Source: Trematomus loennbergii (Eukaryota > Chordata > Actinopteri > Perciformes > Nototheniidae). From it: 64,000 nucleotides of DNA. A program made the position numbers and the translations under genes. Positions 1 through 10,865 of this stretch are shown in pieces. The notes under the pieces are model-generated. The model did not search any database, was not told where the DNA came from, and saw nothing but the letters and a program-made list of their open reading frames with translations. Position 1 is the stretch's first letter. Each line of letters begins with the position of its first letter. The stretch is taken from assembly GCA_012861695.1 (NCBI GenBank), contig JAAOOA010000033.1, positions 23,183,434 through 23,247,433 of the forward strand. The letters are read 5' to 3'.

Positions 1-901
1 ATTAAACAAAGATAAAACTGAGGTAATGGTTTTTGGAGCCAAGGCAGAACGTATAAAAGTTAGCGCTGAGCTTCAGTCTGCAATGTTCAAAACAAAGATA
101 AAGCCAGAAATCTAGGTGTAGTCATGGACTCTGACCTGAGTTTCAACAGTCACATTAAAACAGTTACTAAATCAGCCTACTATCACCTAAAGAACATATC
201 TAGGATTAAAAGACTAATGTCACAGCAGGACTTGGAAAAACTTGTCCATGCTTTTATCTTCAGTAGACTCGACTACTGCAATGGTGTCTTTACAGGCCTC
301 ACTAAAAAATCTATTAGAAAGCTGCAGCTAATTCAGAACGCCGCTGCTCGAGTCCTCACTAACACTAAGAAAGTGGATCACATCACTCCTGTTCTGAAGT
401 CCTTACACTGGCTTCCTGTGTGTCAAAGAATAGATTTCAAAATATTGTTGCTGGTTTATAAAGCTTTGAATGGTTTAGGCCCAAAATACATGTCTGACCT
501 ACTGCTAAATTATGAACCATCCAGAACTCTCAGGTCTTCAGGGACTGGTCAGCTTTCTGTCCCTAGAGTCAGAACTAAACATGGAGAAGCAGCATTCAGT
601 TATTATGCTCCAAATATCTGGAACAAACTCCCAGAAACCTGCAGGTCCGCTGCAACTCTTACTACTTTTAAATCCAGGCTGAAGACTATTCTTTTTGCCG
701 CTGCTTTTAATTGAACTATTCACATCTTAAACTGCACTGTAACTTTTATCCATGTATTTTTTCTTTTAATGTTTATTTTATTATCTTTTCTTTTTAATGA
801 TTTTAAATGCCATTTTCATAATGTCTTCCATTTTTGTAAAGCACTTTGAATTGCCTTGTGTTGAAAGGTGCTATATAAATAAACTTGCCTTGCCTTGCCT
901 T
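1..901 (+). mobile_element. L2-like LINE, 5'-truncated 3' end
   Basis: This is the last ~0.9 kb of a non-LTR retrotransposon. It holds the end of the reverse-transcriptase ORF, a ~150-bp 3' UTR and a terminal run of four TTGCC units (about 882-901). The 3' UTR ends with GGTGCTATATAAATAAA, a tail common in fish L2-type elements. The upstream part lies outside the window. The sequence after the tail (902-920) resembles 4238-4257 inside the hAT at 3477-5401, so the LINE may have landed in a relative of that hAT. L2 assignment is from general recall of family tails; CR1/Rex1 is the alternative. Confidence 0.8.
2..714 (+). pseudogene. LINE reverse transcriptase C-terminal fragment
   Basis: The translation gives the region after the RT catalytic core. 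Motifs are FSRLDYCNGVFTGL, IQNAAARVL, LHWLPVCQRIDFKI, YKALNGLGPKYMSDLL and a terminal FKSRLKTILF, in the usual order for the C-terminal domain of L2/CR1-group LINE ORF2. The open frame runs 124-714. Bases 2-110 encode the preceding residues (KTEVMVFGAK) in another frame, so a frameshift near 105-120 breaks the protein. The catalytic YADD box is not in the window. It is a dead fragment of an element protein. Confidence 0.85.
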
Positions 902-940
902 AGAGGAGGTTAGGTCCACTGTGTTTACATGCTTATTTAT

Positions 941-963
941 TAGGGCTGTCAGTCGATTAAAAT

Positions 964-1055
<92 letters not shown>

Positions 1056-1599
1056 AATGTGGAGACACTGTGATGGATCGTTGGAGCTATGTGCAGCTCA
1101 AGGCATATATGCTCGAACGGGAGCTGCCTGGATGCTGCAATCATGTTGCGCGCACTATCCGTGCTGAGTGTGCTGACTTTTCGTACAATGTCCCACTGTC
1201 TGGCTACCTGCATAAAGTCAAGTGCTCGGCGCAGTTGTCGGCGACATGTCGCTCCTCTGTTTTCATTGAAACAGCTCCTTATATCCGTTAGCGCAGCTAG
1301 CTAGCACCAGATGCTAACAACAACACGTAAGGTGTGCTTCGCTCGCGCCACACATACACACACCCTCCCGGTCCTCCCGATGGCCAGTCCGGGCCTGCCG
1401 GTGAGCGTGGAAGTGTGGTCTGCCACAAGCGGGCGGCAGGAGCGGGGCTGTCAGCATCAGCTTGTAGATGGTATTTTAAACTCGATGCGCTCTGAAACTA
1501 CGGGGCGGCCGAGGACAAAAAATACACATGCGTTAATCGCGTTAAAATAATTTGTGGCTTTAATAAATTTTTTATTAACGCGTTAACTTGACAGCCCTA
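941..1599. mobile_element. hAT-type non-autonomous element (TAGGGCTGTCA ends)
   Basis: The 659-bp element is bounded by an 11-bp perfect terminal inverted repeat, TAGGGCTGTCA, at 941-951 and 1589-1599. An 8-bp target duplication flanks it with one mismatch (ttatttat at 933-940, ttatgtat at 1600-1607), which fits hAT. Inside each end are ATTAAA/TTAACGCG-rich subterminal bases. It carries a long TG microsatellite and several short ORFs with no recognisable domain. It is probably a MITE or deletion derivative without transposase. Confidence 0.85.
966..1053. repeat. (TG)n microsatellite
   Basis: Uninterrupted TG dinucleotide array of about 44 units inside the hAT element. The Cys/Val and Thr/His ORFs that cross it are artefacts of the repeat. 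Confidence 0.98.
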
Positions 1600-1664
1600 T
1601 TATGTATACAATATGTGTGCTTATGCTAACATCATAAGACAAAAGTTGGTTCCGTGTAGTGAGA

Positions 1665-1733
1665 ACGCGCTAGAGTGAGGGGGGCCCCCAAGCCAAAGCT
1701 CGCTTAGGGCCCCCAAAAGTCTAGGGCCGGCCC
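1665..1733. mobile_element. hAT-like element end (CAGGGCCGGCCCT)
   Basis: GC-rich stretch with repeated GGGCCCCC blocks ending in AGGGCCGGCCCTG, which reads CAGGGCCGGCCCT on the other strand. Starting with CAGGG is typical of hAT termini. The other end is not visible, so this is a fragment joined directly to the 30-bp minisatellite. Confidence 0.5.
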
Positions 1734-1736
1734 TGA

Positions 1737-1945
1737 TTGTTGGTTACTGTGAATATCTACAGTACATTGGTGGTTACTGTGATTATCTACAGTACATTGT
1801 TGGTTACTGTGAATATATACAGTACATTGTTGGTTACTGTGATTATCTACAGTACATTGTTGGTTACTGTGAATATATACAGTACATTGTTGGTTACTGT
1901 GATTTTAAACAGTACATTGTTGGTTACTGTGATTTTATACAGTTG
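1737..1945. repeat. 30-bp tandem minisatellite
   Basis: About seven head-to-tail units of 30 bp with the core TTGGTTACTGTGAATATCTA. Units differ by a few substitutions, mainly GAATAT against GATTAT or GATTTT. The period is a multiple of three, so an open frame runs through it, but this is not evidence of a gene. Each unit contains the inverted pair TACTGT/ACAGTA, so strands could form hairpins. Confidence 0.95.
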
Positions 1946-2093
1946 GGACGTTACTACTGCTATTTCTACAGTAACTCCAGAGTTGCTGTAGTTTTTGGTT
2001 GGAAACACGGTATTATACTCTAAATGGTATACAGTAATTTACTGTGCACAAACACTGTAAATAACTGTGGATTTCACAGCCATTTTTTACAGT
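1946..2093. mobile_element. MITE end rich in ACTGT/ACAGT
   Basis: The minisatellite grades into non-repeated sequence with many ACAGTA/TACTGT pairs, ending in CACAGCCATTTTTTACAGTG. This looks like the terminus of a fish MITE whose inner part was amplified into the minisatellite. No second terminus or target duplication could be fixed. Confidence 0.45.
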
Positions 2094-2375
2094 GCAGCTT
2101 TCAAACCAACCACCTCCTACTCAATACCAGCTAAACCTTTTAAAGATCTCTGGCCATTGAATGTTCACGTATGTGTAAATGATGGAGACACTAGTTCTTC
2201 ATCAGAATGCTTTTATGTGAAATAACTTTTTCTCTGCTAATTGTAAGTACATGTTGCCATTCATTTTAGCACAGCTGAAACGCAAGGGGGACATGGAAAT
2301 CTTTAATTGAATTATGTGGGGATTATGACCATCTAAAATAGTACTTTGTCAGTTTGGACCGTACTATGGAACTAA

Positions 2376-3143
2376 TGGCGCGTTTCCACTACAGCCGCAG
2401 CCCGTTTAAGAGGGCTGTGACGTCAGCGTCAGCGGCCCGTCTTTGGTTGCGTTTCCACTTGGCCTAGTACCGGCCGGCGGGTCCTAATTCACAGTTTTTT
2501 CTGGCCTCATAAAATCGTGGGGCCAGGGCCAGAGACAACGAGGCTGAGTCGGGCTGAGTATGCTAAACTAGAGTGAGCGTCGCTGGCAAGGGGGCTACAA
2601 CTACAACAAGATGGACATATTTGACCGTGATTTAATTGTAATACACGTTTCAAAATGATGCCGAAGTAACAACATACTGATACCGGTTAGTAAAAACCAT
2701 GAATTAATGCTTTGTCAAGTCTGCAGACAGACGGCAGGGGAAAAACCTTTTAAAATGCGTGTTTTCTAAATGGAGATTGGCTAAGCTAACGCAGTATATG
2801 CCCCGACCGTCCACACTCACAACAACGGCCTATACAGACATAAATAAAGCAGCGACTGTATTCACCATGACACAGGCAGTCTGTGGTTTGTACTTGTTTA
2901 ACTTTTGTCGAGTTTCTGAACATATATGAGGAGCTGTGAGCTCTGTGTGCTAACAGCTAACGGCTGTGTTGTTTTTCTGGGGTCCTCTGAAGATCACGTC
3001 ACGGCTCCTCCTACACTGCGTTACTATAGATACTGCCCCAGTTCCTAAACTGTAATGGAAATGCGCCATAAAGTGAGCCAGTCCTAACGAGGCCCAGCCA
3101 TACCGAGCGGGGCCGAGCGAGGCCGTGTAGTGGAAACGCGGCA
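2376..3143. mobile_element. PIF/Harbinger-type MITE
   Basis: The terminal inverted repeat is TGGCGCGTTTCCACTAC on the left and TGCCGCGTTTCCACTAC read from the right, a 17-bp repeat with one mismatch. It is flanked by TAA at 2373-2375 and 3144-3146, the 3-bp duplication typical of PIF/Harbinger elements. Length is 768 bp. No transposase motif was seen, so it is non-autonomous. Confidence 0.85.
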
Positions 3144-3146
3144 TAA

Positions 3147-3476
3147 GTGACCAACATTGTCATTGGACCATAACTAACAAACGATAAAGGTTTGCTGAGC
3201 ATTTTCACATAAAAATATAGTTTCTAAATCAATTCCCAAGGCTTCAACATTCTCACTCCAATAATTAAGACACTATTTTCTTACGTTGTCCGAAATTGTA
3301 ATACGAAATCCCCAAAACCACAGTACCCCAATACTTTCCTGACATACAGTATATAGGACAAGTTGGGAGTGAGAACGGGTTGACCAGGCTTATTTGTTGT
3401 GCTTAGACATTCTTACTCTACTGCGTTTACACATTTAGGTCGTAAAGCCCCGGGGCCCTTACAATAGAGTGTACAG
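3147..3476. other. Intergenic DNA, nothing recognised
   Basis: Mixed-composition sequence between the Harbinger-type MITE and the next hAT element. No ORF, repeat terminus or RNA gene could be supported. Confidence 0.6.
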
Positions 3477-5401
3477 CAGGGGTGGGGAACCTCCGGCCTC
3501 CGGTATACGGACCGCAAGACCATTTTGTACGGCCCTCGAGGTAATTTATAAACACACGCAAAAAGAAGAAAATTAAAGAAATCTAGACCGCAAAATAATT
3601 AAACAAGCGAGTGCCTGTTTTTCCTGGCCTATGTCAGGGTCCTTGAACACAACACGAGCCTAACGTGTCATCACGTGGTATATGTCTCGTCTGACAGGGT
3701 GTAGTGCTGACGGAGAGCACCAGAACGCCGCTCCGGCAAAAAATTGCAGTACCCATAAGGAGCCGTACACATGCCGCAGTTTCTGCGTGGCTGTGTCTTT
3801 AGTTGAAAGCCCAGTGGTGATCTGTTCATCTGTCATACTGATCATACAGTCAATACCTTTGTTGTTATTAGCATCTGGTTAGCTAGCTATGCTAACGAAT
3901 ATAAGAAGCTTTTTCTACAACCAGTGAGGTAAAGGCACATCTTTATATGATCATTATAGTTATCAAAAAATAAGAGAATAAAGTAAACAGGTATAAAATA
4001 CTATATGACAGTAAAAAAAAGTTGTTATTAATAAGCAAGAATACAGTTTGAAAGGGGAGTAATTTGTAAAATATCCATAAAGAAAAAAAAATCTGCTTTC
4101 AGTTCTGTTTCATATGAGTGTTGAGAGATGTATCCATAGATCTCTTCATGTTGCTCTCAAAGTGCACCAGATTGATGCTTTTAACTTCAACATTTAAAAA
4201 AAAATATTCCCGGGGGAGCATGTCCCCGGACCCCCCTAGAGGAGGTTAGGTCCCCCCCCACTTAAATCATGTTCACATGGATAGGAAAGTAAATACATTT
4301 GCACACATCTTGTGTCCATATCTTTCTGTTTTGGTGGTCATGCCACACCGTGCACGTGCATGCATGCGTGAGTCATGGTAAGATATCTGGATTAAGAGGT
4401 TGCTTTTTCTTTGCACAGCATGAAAGAAAGGCCAAATGAATGGGCTGTGATTTTAGTATTTTTAAGCAGAGGTCAATAATTTGTACGGCCCTCCGAGGAT
4501 ATTGAAAAAATTGAAATGGCCCTTGAGAGTGTTGGGATAGAACACCTCTGCTACGCGCCGTTCGTTGGATGAGGCTGAAATCTCTATTAAAATAAGAAAG
4601 GAATTGAAAACACCGGAATCAAAAGTTATAACAATTATCTGAGTTTACTGGTAGGAAATCAAACACATATACAAGTTATACAGAGTACCCCGGGTACTCC
4701 GGGCTTTTTAGGATCGTGATGCGATGCGGCTAAAATGTATCGGGATCAAACCACTCATCGAACAAGAAGAGAGTGCCTTCTGTCAATGATGCGATGCGGA
4801 CACAGTTTAACGGAGTCAACCACTCACCTAACCCAAAAAGCATTTTTACACACAAAAACATCCGTATACATATCCCTATTTTGGGGCGGAGATGAGTTGA
4901 ATTGTTCCTTCCCATTTTCCTCCCAAGCGAATCAGTAGAGCCCCTGGGGAGGAGCTGTTTAAACTAACCACCTCCCCCAAGTGCCCTGATTGGCTGGATT
5001 CGCTTCTGGCCGGGTTCAATCAGAGTTTTGGATCAGAGCGTGAGATCAGGTCAAAAGTCAATGTTTATTTCTACCTTATCTTACCTCTACATTCCTTTCC
5101 CAGGGATTCTTTCACCTAAACTTCCCTCCTTCCGACCTTTAAACTCTTCTCCCCTTATTTTACGCTGTCTTTAACGACTTAGTGACCGCATCTGGCTCTT
5201 AGTGTTGATAAGGATCAATGTTGGTGTGTAAGACACAGAATCTCTGAGTCAGTGAGTTTGAAAGTGAGAACAACATTCCTATATATATGATTACCCATAA
5301 ACCGTTGTGATTACATAAACCAGTTCAAACAATACATGTTTTCTTCAATACAGTGTAGAATCATATCTCTTTCCTTCAAGAGGAAAAAGGTTCCCCCCCT
5401 G
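3477..5401. mobile_element. hAT (Charlie-like) element carrying a nested solo LTR
   Basis: The left terminus is CAGGGGTGGGGAACC and the right terminus reads CAGGGGGGGGAACC on the other strand. An 8-bp target duplication with one mismatch (gtgtacag at 3469-3476, ctgtacag at 5402-5409) supports hAT. Without the solo LTR at 4530-5378 the element is about 1.07 kb. It contains the family's typical 'tacggccctcgagg' segments near both ends and a C/G-rich block at 4208-4257. No intact transposase is visible. A partial sister copy lies at 60549-60980. Confidence 0.85.
4530..5378 (+). mobile_element. Solo LTR, unclassified family (copy 1)
   Basis: The unit starts TGTTGGGATAGAACACC and ends CTCTTTCCTTCA, so it has TG..CA ends. 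It is flanked by a perfect 4-bp duplication, AGAG, at 4526-4529 and 5379-5382. Removing it restores the right end of the surrounding hAT. No internal region is present, so it is a solo LTR left by recombination. Related copies lie at 8695-9358, 18764-19611, 48065-48991 and 63666-64000. A 4-bp duplication fits Gypsy, BEL or ERV1; the family is not assigned. Confidence 0.85.
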
Positions 5402-5683
5402 CTGTACAGTGTAGATATGTTCTTTGTTTCGAAGTCCAGGAGAAAGTTAAAAAGGAGACAAATGGAGTCTCGGAAAGTTCAAAAGAGTATTTTAATAAAA
5501 TAGCGTTGGATTGGATCGAACAGGCAGTTAACACAGCGCTGTGCAGCAAGAGAGAGAGACAGCTTTTCTCCGTGCGTTCAAATATATTTGTTTCCGTACT
5601 CCTCTTCTCATTGGCTGCTTCAATGAGGGGCGGGTCTTCCTCCCGGCTTCGTTCCTGTGATTAATATCGCATCAAATAAGAGG
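5402..5683. other. Intergenic DNA, nothing recognised
   Basis: Lies between two hAT elements. It contains an 'aaagagtattttaataaa' stretch and an AG-rich run but no supportable gene. Confidence 0.5.
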
Positions 5684-5691
5684 ATTTAGAC

Positions 5692-6151
5692 CAGGGGTTT
5701 TCAAAGTGTGGGAAGGTGAGCCTCCCCTCAGAGAACATAAGAACAGCCGCGCCCCCCCTCCCAATTATTATTGCTATTATTATTATTATTATTGTTGTTG
5801 TTGCTATGATGCAGGGGCATTCAATTGCATTTCAAAGAGGTCCAGTAAGAGAAAATGTCATTAAATGCTCTGTTTTCGCTGTCTACCTTCCTCTTTTTTG
5901 AGCACGCCATTTGAAATTACTCCGACTGTTTCTCTCTTGTCTCGTCTCTGTGTTTGAATCTATCGTGCTGAGTCCCAGTCTTCTCGGACGTGTGCTTTTT
6001 CGCACACTGCATGTTGCCGCTCGCATAAAGTTAGCTGAAATTAACCAGCTAGATTTCACTGTTTCTCGTTATTTTTTTCTCACGCTGCGCCTCCCCTGAA
6101 GCTCTCTGGCGCCCGCCAAGGGAGGCGCGCCTCACACTTTGAAAACCGCTG
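5692..6151. mobile_element. hAT-type MITE (CAGGGGTTTTCAAAGTGTG ends)
   Basis: The left end is CAGGGGTTTTCAAAGTGTG and the right end reads CAGCGGTTTTCAAAGTGTG on the other strand, with one mismatch. A perfect 8-bp duplication, ATTTAGAC, lies at 5684-5691 and 6152-6159. Length is 460 bp, with an ATT/GTT microsatellite at about 5762-5805 and no transposase. Confidence 0.93.
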
Positions 6152-6159
6152 ATTTAGAC

Positions 6160-6769
6160 GTTATGTGTTTGTTGTATAACTCCACAAGCCTTTTCTCCTA
6201 TATTCTCATTCATGACTTTTTATTTGATACATTCTAACAGCTGAAAACAAAGATAACGTGAAACCGGAAGTGACGTAATGTAAACATCCGGGTTTTCCTT
6301 CAAAATAAAGCTTTTCAAAAGAAAACGGTGCATTTTTATTATTCACGTAACATATTGATTTTAATTTCTTACAACAGCATATGACATCCTCGGTTCTCAC
6401 TTTCAGCAGCTTAGGAAACATGCCCCCCCCCCCCCAAACAGAAGATGACTATTCCCCATGGAAAATAAACACACAGCTTCAGCATAAACCGAGATGCACT
6501 GGAGCTTCTCTCGCTGTTAGCTTGTGGGTTTGGAAACATTGGGAACCCTCCTGACGAGGTCTTAGTGCTTTTGTCCAAACCTGAAAGCCATTGCTGTGTT
6601 CTCATATACCCAAACGCACCGTATTCACAGAGCAACTGCTCCAGGATTTGAAATAACAAGCTGCTGCATGAGTAGAATCTCCCTCATGCCCTTATGAAAA
6701 CACAATAAGCACTTTACCCACAGCCATGATTTTTGAATGAGATGGCTCCAAATCTGTGAGGGAAGCATG

Positions 6770-6824
<55 letters not shown>

Positions 6825-6835
6825 GTGTGTGGTGT

Positions 6836-6912
<77 letters not shown>

Positions 6913-8416
6913 CTGGGCCCGGGGCTCTCTAAAGGTGACCCCCTTTTATCATCTTGCCATTGGATCCTAGCAGGCTCTCTGTCATTCAGTTCTAACACAT
7001 ATCCATGCACACACACAACACATCCAAGGTCCTTTGCTAACAAGAAATCCCTTGCGATGACGTAGTAAATGCGTTTCTATTATTGAAGATCAAGTGACTA
7101 ATGTTAGACTAGGAAACCTACTGTGTGAACCATGGCGTAAACAAAGACCAAAGGCTCGTCCGTGGAATCTAAGTCTGGTTTATGTGTTTTCATAAAGGAA
7201 GCGCCCTTTACGTAGTGTTCTGAAATAAGACCCCAAAGCAGAGACTGACAAGAGAAGAGTTAAACGGTTTTTAATAAAGGAAGCAAACAAAAGGCAGGCA
7301 ATGAATGCAGGGAGCCCACAGGAAGCTGAGAGAGACGAAAACAAAAAATGTTTGCACTTCCATTGTTTGGCCATATTTCGCATTTAATAAAATGATAATG
7401 ACACTAATGGTATACTGGGTTTCTTGTTGTGCATGAAACCCAATGTGGTCACTCCATCACTGCTTTGGTAGAGGAACAGGCACACTGACACTGAATAGAT
7501 CTACTATAAAATATTTCAGTGTCAAAAGTCAGCCACAGTTAAGGCAAATAGCATGAGGCACCTTTTTTGGCACAGGGTTGCTATTTCCGAGACAACTCAG
7601 TATGAACACATTTACTCTAATGGGTGCTCAAATCTACCCCTTCAGACATGTGTGCATACTTTTCCAAAATCATGACAGTTGCAGCGACAGAGGCCATCTT
7701 AAGTGGCAAATTCTAAGAGCTGCAGATCCTCGCTGCAGGCTGGGAGAGACTCACTGATGCCACTGGAGCAGAAATGAAATGCTGAATTCTAGGTGACAAA
7801 TTCAGATTCAGGGATAGGTTTTTCTTTGCTTCCAGTGGTAGGTGAAACCTTCAGAGCCAATCCTCTTTGACATTCCTCAGCTCTCCTCACTCATCAAATG
7901 GCTGCAGGATACAACATATAACTGTATATTTCAGATCATGTCATTTTGTAATTCAATGGCCCTAACAGGATGTCATTCAGTGTATTGATCATTTTGTAGA
8001 AAAAAACTCAAGATATACAAAATAATGAAAACAAGACCATGATGGCACTGCCCCATTCCAAAGGGTTTGTCATGCCACGAATGTGCAGAGCTCATTCTTG
8101 TTCCTAAGAGATAACCCTTTTGATTTTAATATTACAGGAATCAGGATTTCCCAGGTTTTGACTTCAGAGAATGCCATGCTCAAGATGACAGATCAACTCT
8201 TATAAAAGCACAGCCTGCACACTGAGTATAAAGCTTGGTGCGTGGATCAGAAGTCTCCTGCAGGCTTTTACAGGAATTACTGTGTCTAAGTCGGAAACTA
8301 TGTAGTTGTCTTTGTGTTCAAAACTTTAGATTTTTTTACTTTTGATTTTAAGTTATTTTAACTCAAAAACATTTTTTCCTAAACCTTACCAAGTAGTTTT
8401 CTTTCCCAAACCTTAA
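6160..8416. other. Intergenic DNA with a TG microsatellite
   Basis: Apart from the TG array at 6771-6909 and a C-homopolymer at about 6422-6435, no coding or mobile element could be supported. Bases 7205-7350 (a 'gtttttaataaaggaagc' stretch) vaguely recall LTR remnants, but no ends or duplications were found. Confidence 0.5.
6771..6909. repeat. Interrupted (TG)n microsatellite
   Basis: TG dinucleotide array of about 139 bp with a short interruption (tgttgtgtgtggtgtggtg) at about 6819-6838. Cys/Val and His/Thr ORFs over it are spurious. Confidence 0.98.
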
Positions 8417-8694
8417 AGCTGGCTACACACCAACCCGATTTTGGGAGTCAGAGGCAGTCGGGCATTCGCGGAGCCCTACTAAGGTTGGTGTGTCCCGCAC
8501 CGTCGTCTCTTTACGGCACATTTTCACACCTCCCGATGCCTCCCGCGGCCGATTCAACATGTTGAATCGGCCGCGGGAGGTCAGAGAAAGTCGGCCCAAG
8601 CAATCACTCTGATTGGCTGTTCACACTACCGCTGCCTGCTGGTAAGGACAGTTATTGCCACTCGTCGACTGAAGTATTTGCGGTGTGTTCGTAG
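8417..8694. repeat. GC-rich repeat fragment with a 42-bp palindrome
   Basis: Begins around 'gctggctacacaccaaccc' and contains several TCGG/CCGA-rich inverted words and a perfect palindrome at 8539-8580. It resembles a MITE interrupted by the LTR that begins at 8695, but its other half was not identified. Confidence 0.4.
8539..8580. repeat. Perfect 42-bp palindrome
   Basis: Two 21-bp arms meet with no spacer around the centre CATG; the arm begins CCTCCCGCGGCCGATTCAAC. It could extrude as a cruciform. Most likely the core of a foldback MITE. Confidence 0.97.
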
Positions 8695-9358
8695 TGAAGT
8701 AAAAAGATATGATTCTAAACTGTATTGAAGTGAACATGTATTGTTTGAACTGTTTTAAGTAATCCCATATATAATGTCTTCTCACTTACAACTCACTGAC
8801 CCAGAGATCCTGTTACACACACACACAGCTCCTTTTCACCAGAGCGCACACACATGTTCTTTTCAAGGTTCTTTCTGGGTATGAGTAACAGTTTATGTGA
8901 AATATTCGTTGGGAAAATAAGGGAGTTGGTTAAGATTGACTTTGACCTTGTGGAACCTTAGAATCTCACGTTCTGGTCAGAACTCTGATTCGCTGTATTG
9001 AACCTGGCCAGAGGTGGATCCAACCAGTAAGGACACCTGGGGGAGTGAGCAGCTCACACAGCTCCTCCCCACGGACTCTCTGATTCGCTTCGGAGTAAAA
9101 TGGGAAGGAAGAGTTGACACATCTCCGCCCAAAAGATGGATATAAATACTGTTGTTTTTGTATGTAAAAATACTTCTGGTTTGCTGAAAGCTGGTCTAGA
9201 GACGGTAAAACCGCATCACAAACCTGGAGTCCATACTTCTCATTTTCTGAAAGCTGGTCTGTCTACCTGTAAACCGCATCACAAGCCTGAAGTCCGGAGT
9301 ACTCTGTAAAACTAGTATACGTGTTTTGTTTCCTACGAGTAAACTCAGATAATTGTTA
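8695..9358 (-). mobile_element. LTR of the unclassified family, truncated (copy 2)
   Basis: Starts TGAAGTAAAAAGATATGATT, the reverse complement of the 3' end of the copy at 48065-48991, and follows that copy to 'actcagataattgtta'. The last ~150 bp of the unit (the LTR's own 5' end) are missing, so no target duplication can be read. Confidence 0.8.
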
Positions 9359-9534
9359 GACCCTGTAGTTTTGTTTTCAAAAACCTAAAGAGGTAGTTTT
9401 GTTTTTTAAAACTGAAACGTTGACCTTAATTAAATGTATTATATCAATACATTTCACATAAGTGTATTCGGTTAGTTGAAAGCAATCCTGTTTGTAATAT
9501 TCATGGATGGATTTCGAGGCGTAGTCGTGGGGGA

Positions 9535-9598
9535 GGGGGTCTGCAGTTCCGTGGGCTAAGGATTGCACCACTGCTTTTTGCAGATGATGTGGTTCTAT
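9535..9598 (+). pseudogene. Short LINE RT fragment with FADD box
   Basis: Translates as RGLRIAPLLFADDVVL, the catalytic FADD box of a LINE reverse transcriptase, followed at once by a stop. It is not in register with the ORF1 fragment that follows, so it comes from a different insertion. Confidence 0.55.
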
Positions 9599-9599
9599 G

Positions 9600-10319
9600 A
9601 CAGTCCCAGTCATCCTGGATAAACTCCCAGGGCTGCTGCACTCACTCCCGTCCTCTGTCAATCGACTAATTGTCCACGTTGGGTCGAAAGATACAGCCGC
9701 CAGCAGTCGGAGCTGACAAAAAATGATTTTGAGAAAAGCTGTGAAAAGTTGGTTATTATCTCAGGTCCGATCCCAACGCTGGCCCGCGGAGCAGGGCGTT
9801 TCAGTAGGATCCTCAGCCTCCACACTTGGCTCCAATCCGCCTGCAGAGCTCACAATTTAGGTTTTATTGACAATTTTAATCTATTCTGGGACCGAGCCGC
9901 CCTCTTCGGCACGGATGGAATCCACCCCAGCAGGTTGGGTAGCCGCATGCTAGCGGCTAACATGCAGCACGCTGTTCAGACGTCTCCCTGACTATTTCCA
10001 CTCCATACCCACACACCCCCCTTTCCAGCAGTGTCATCTCAGGCCACCGTTTCCACTGCTAGAAACTTTTCTACCAGCATGTTTTTTTCGCTGGTGCCGC
10101 TGACGCCTGCCATCTCGCTCTCTGGCGCCACCCAGCGACCAGAGGCTTCTATGCCAGTGCAGCGACCCATTTCTGTTTTAACCAACATACACAGAAGGTT
10201 GGTGACTCAGGTTGGAAAAAGAAAGTCCAAAAGCATCTGTTTGAGTTTGTTGAATTTAACAGAAGTTCTGTGTGCTCCACGGCAACCCTGTCTCCTAAAA
10301 ATTACGTTCCCACAGAACT
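9600..10319 (+). pseudogene. LINE ORF1 with SGNH esterase-like domain, broken
   Basis: CR1/L2-group LINEs carry an SGNH hydrolase-like domain in ORF1. Here NRLIVHVGSKDTA (9661-9700) corresponds to the GxND block and DGIHPSRLGSRML (about 9913-9950) to the C-terminal DxxH block. ISGPIPTLARGAGRFSRI and FIDNFNLFWDRAALF lie between them. The conserved Asn of GxND is Lys here, so catalysis would be lost. A frameshift lies between 9700 and 9725. A Pro/Ser-rich linker follows to 10319, where the 10320-11878 element interrupts it; about 28 more bases resume at 11879. Confidence 0.8.
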
Positions 10320-10610
10320 CAGGGTGCGTACGGGTGCTGGAAATCCTTGAAAATGCTTGAAATTGTACGAGGTGTTTTCAAGGTTTGAAAAATGCTTGAA
10401 TTTTGGGAATGGTGCTTGAATTTGGGATAAAGTGCTTGAAATTGTAAATGCTTTACTTCGCTTTTTAGATTAAAAAAAATAAAGAAGTCGGAGCGCGCTT
10501 AATTGCTTTGCTTTTACATAAAACAGCTCCGCTCCGACCTTCCCGCGCAATGCGCGTGACCGGCAAGTGTTTTTGTTACGTGTGTGACCTGGGCATTCTG
10601 ATGAGTGTGA

Positions 10611-10790
10611 TAGATGACAGAGGTTGCCGTTTCAACGAGCGTTGGCTAGCAGAAGACAAATACAAGCCATGGCTAAGACGAGGGTCAAGCGAAGCCCAAG
10701 AGTAGCCTCCTGCAAAGTGTGCAACAATAACGATGCGAGAGTCTGCGCTGACGAGCCACACACCACACGAAAGGTACGCCATAGTATAGC
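10611..10790 (+). pseudogene. Transposase N-terminal (FxxxWL..YKxWL) remnant
   Basis: Encodes GCRFNERWLAEDKYKPWLRR, then after a stop SCKVCNNN. The pattern F-N-x-x-W-L...Y-K-x-W-L...C-x-x-C is seen at the N-terminus of hAT-like transposases and proteins derived from them. A stop codon lies at about 10703. The rest of the protein is missing. Confidence 0.45.
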
Positions 10791-10865
10791 ATTTTAGATT
10801 AGGCTATCGTTGCATGTAAAATACATGACACTTTTCTCTGTGCGCGGCAAAACAAGCTCGCCAAA

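Noticed and set aside
803..1213. His/Thr- and Cys/Val-rich ORFs on both strands over TG arrays (also at 6714-7065)
   Set aside because: They are six-frame readings of dinucleotide microsatellites, with no start context, domain or splice evidence.
1737..1991. 84-codon ORF over the 30-bp minisatellite
   Set aside because: The period is a multiple of three, so an open frame is expected by chance; the repeated LLVTVNIYST text is only the repeat translated.
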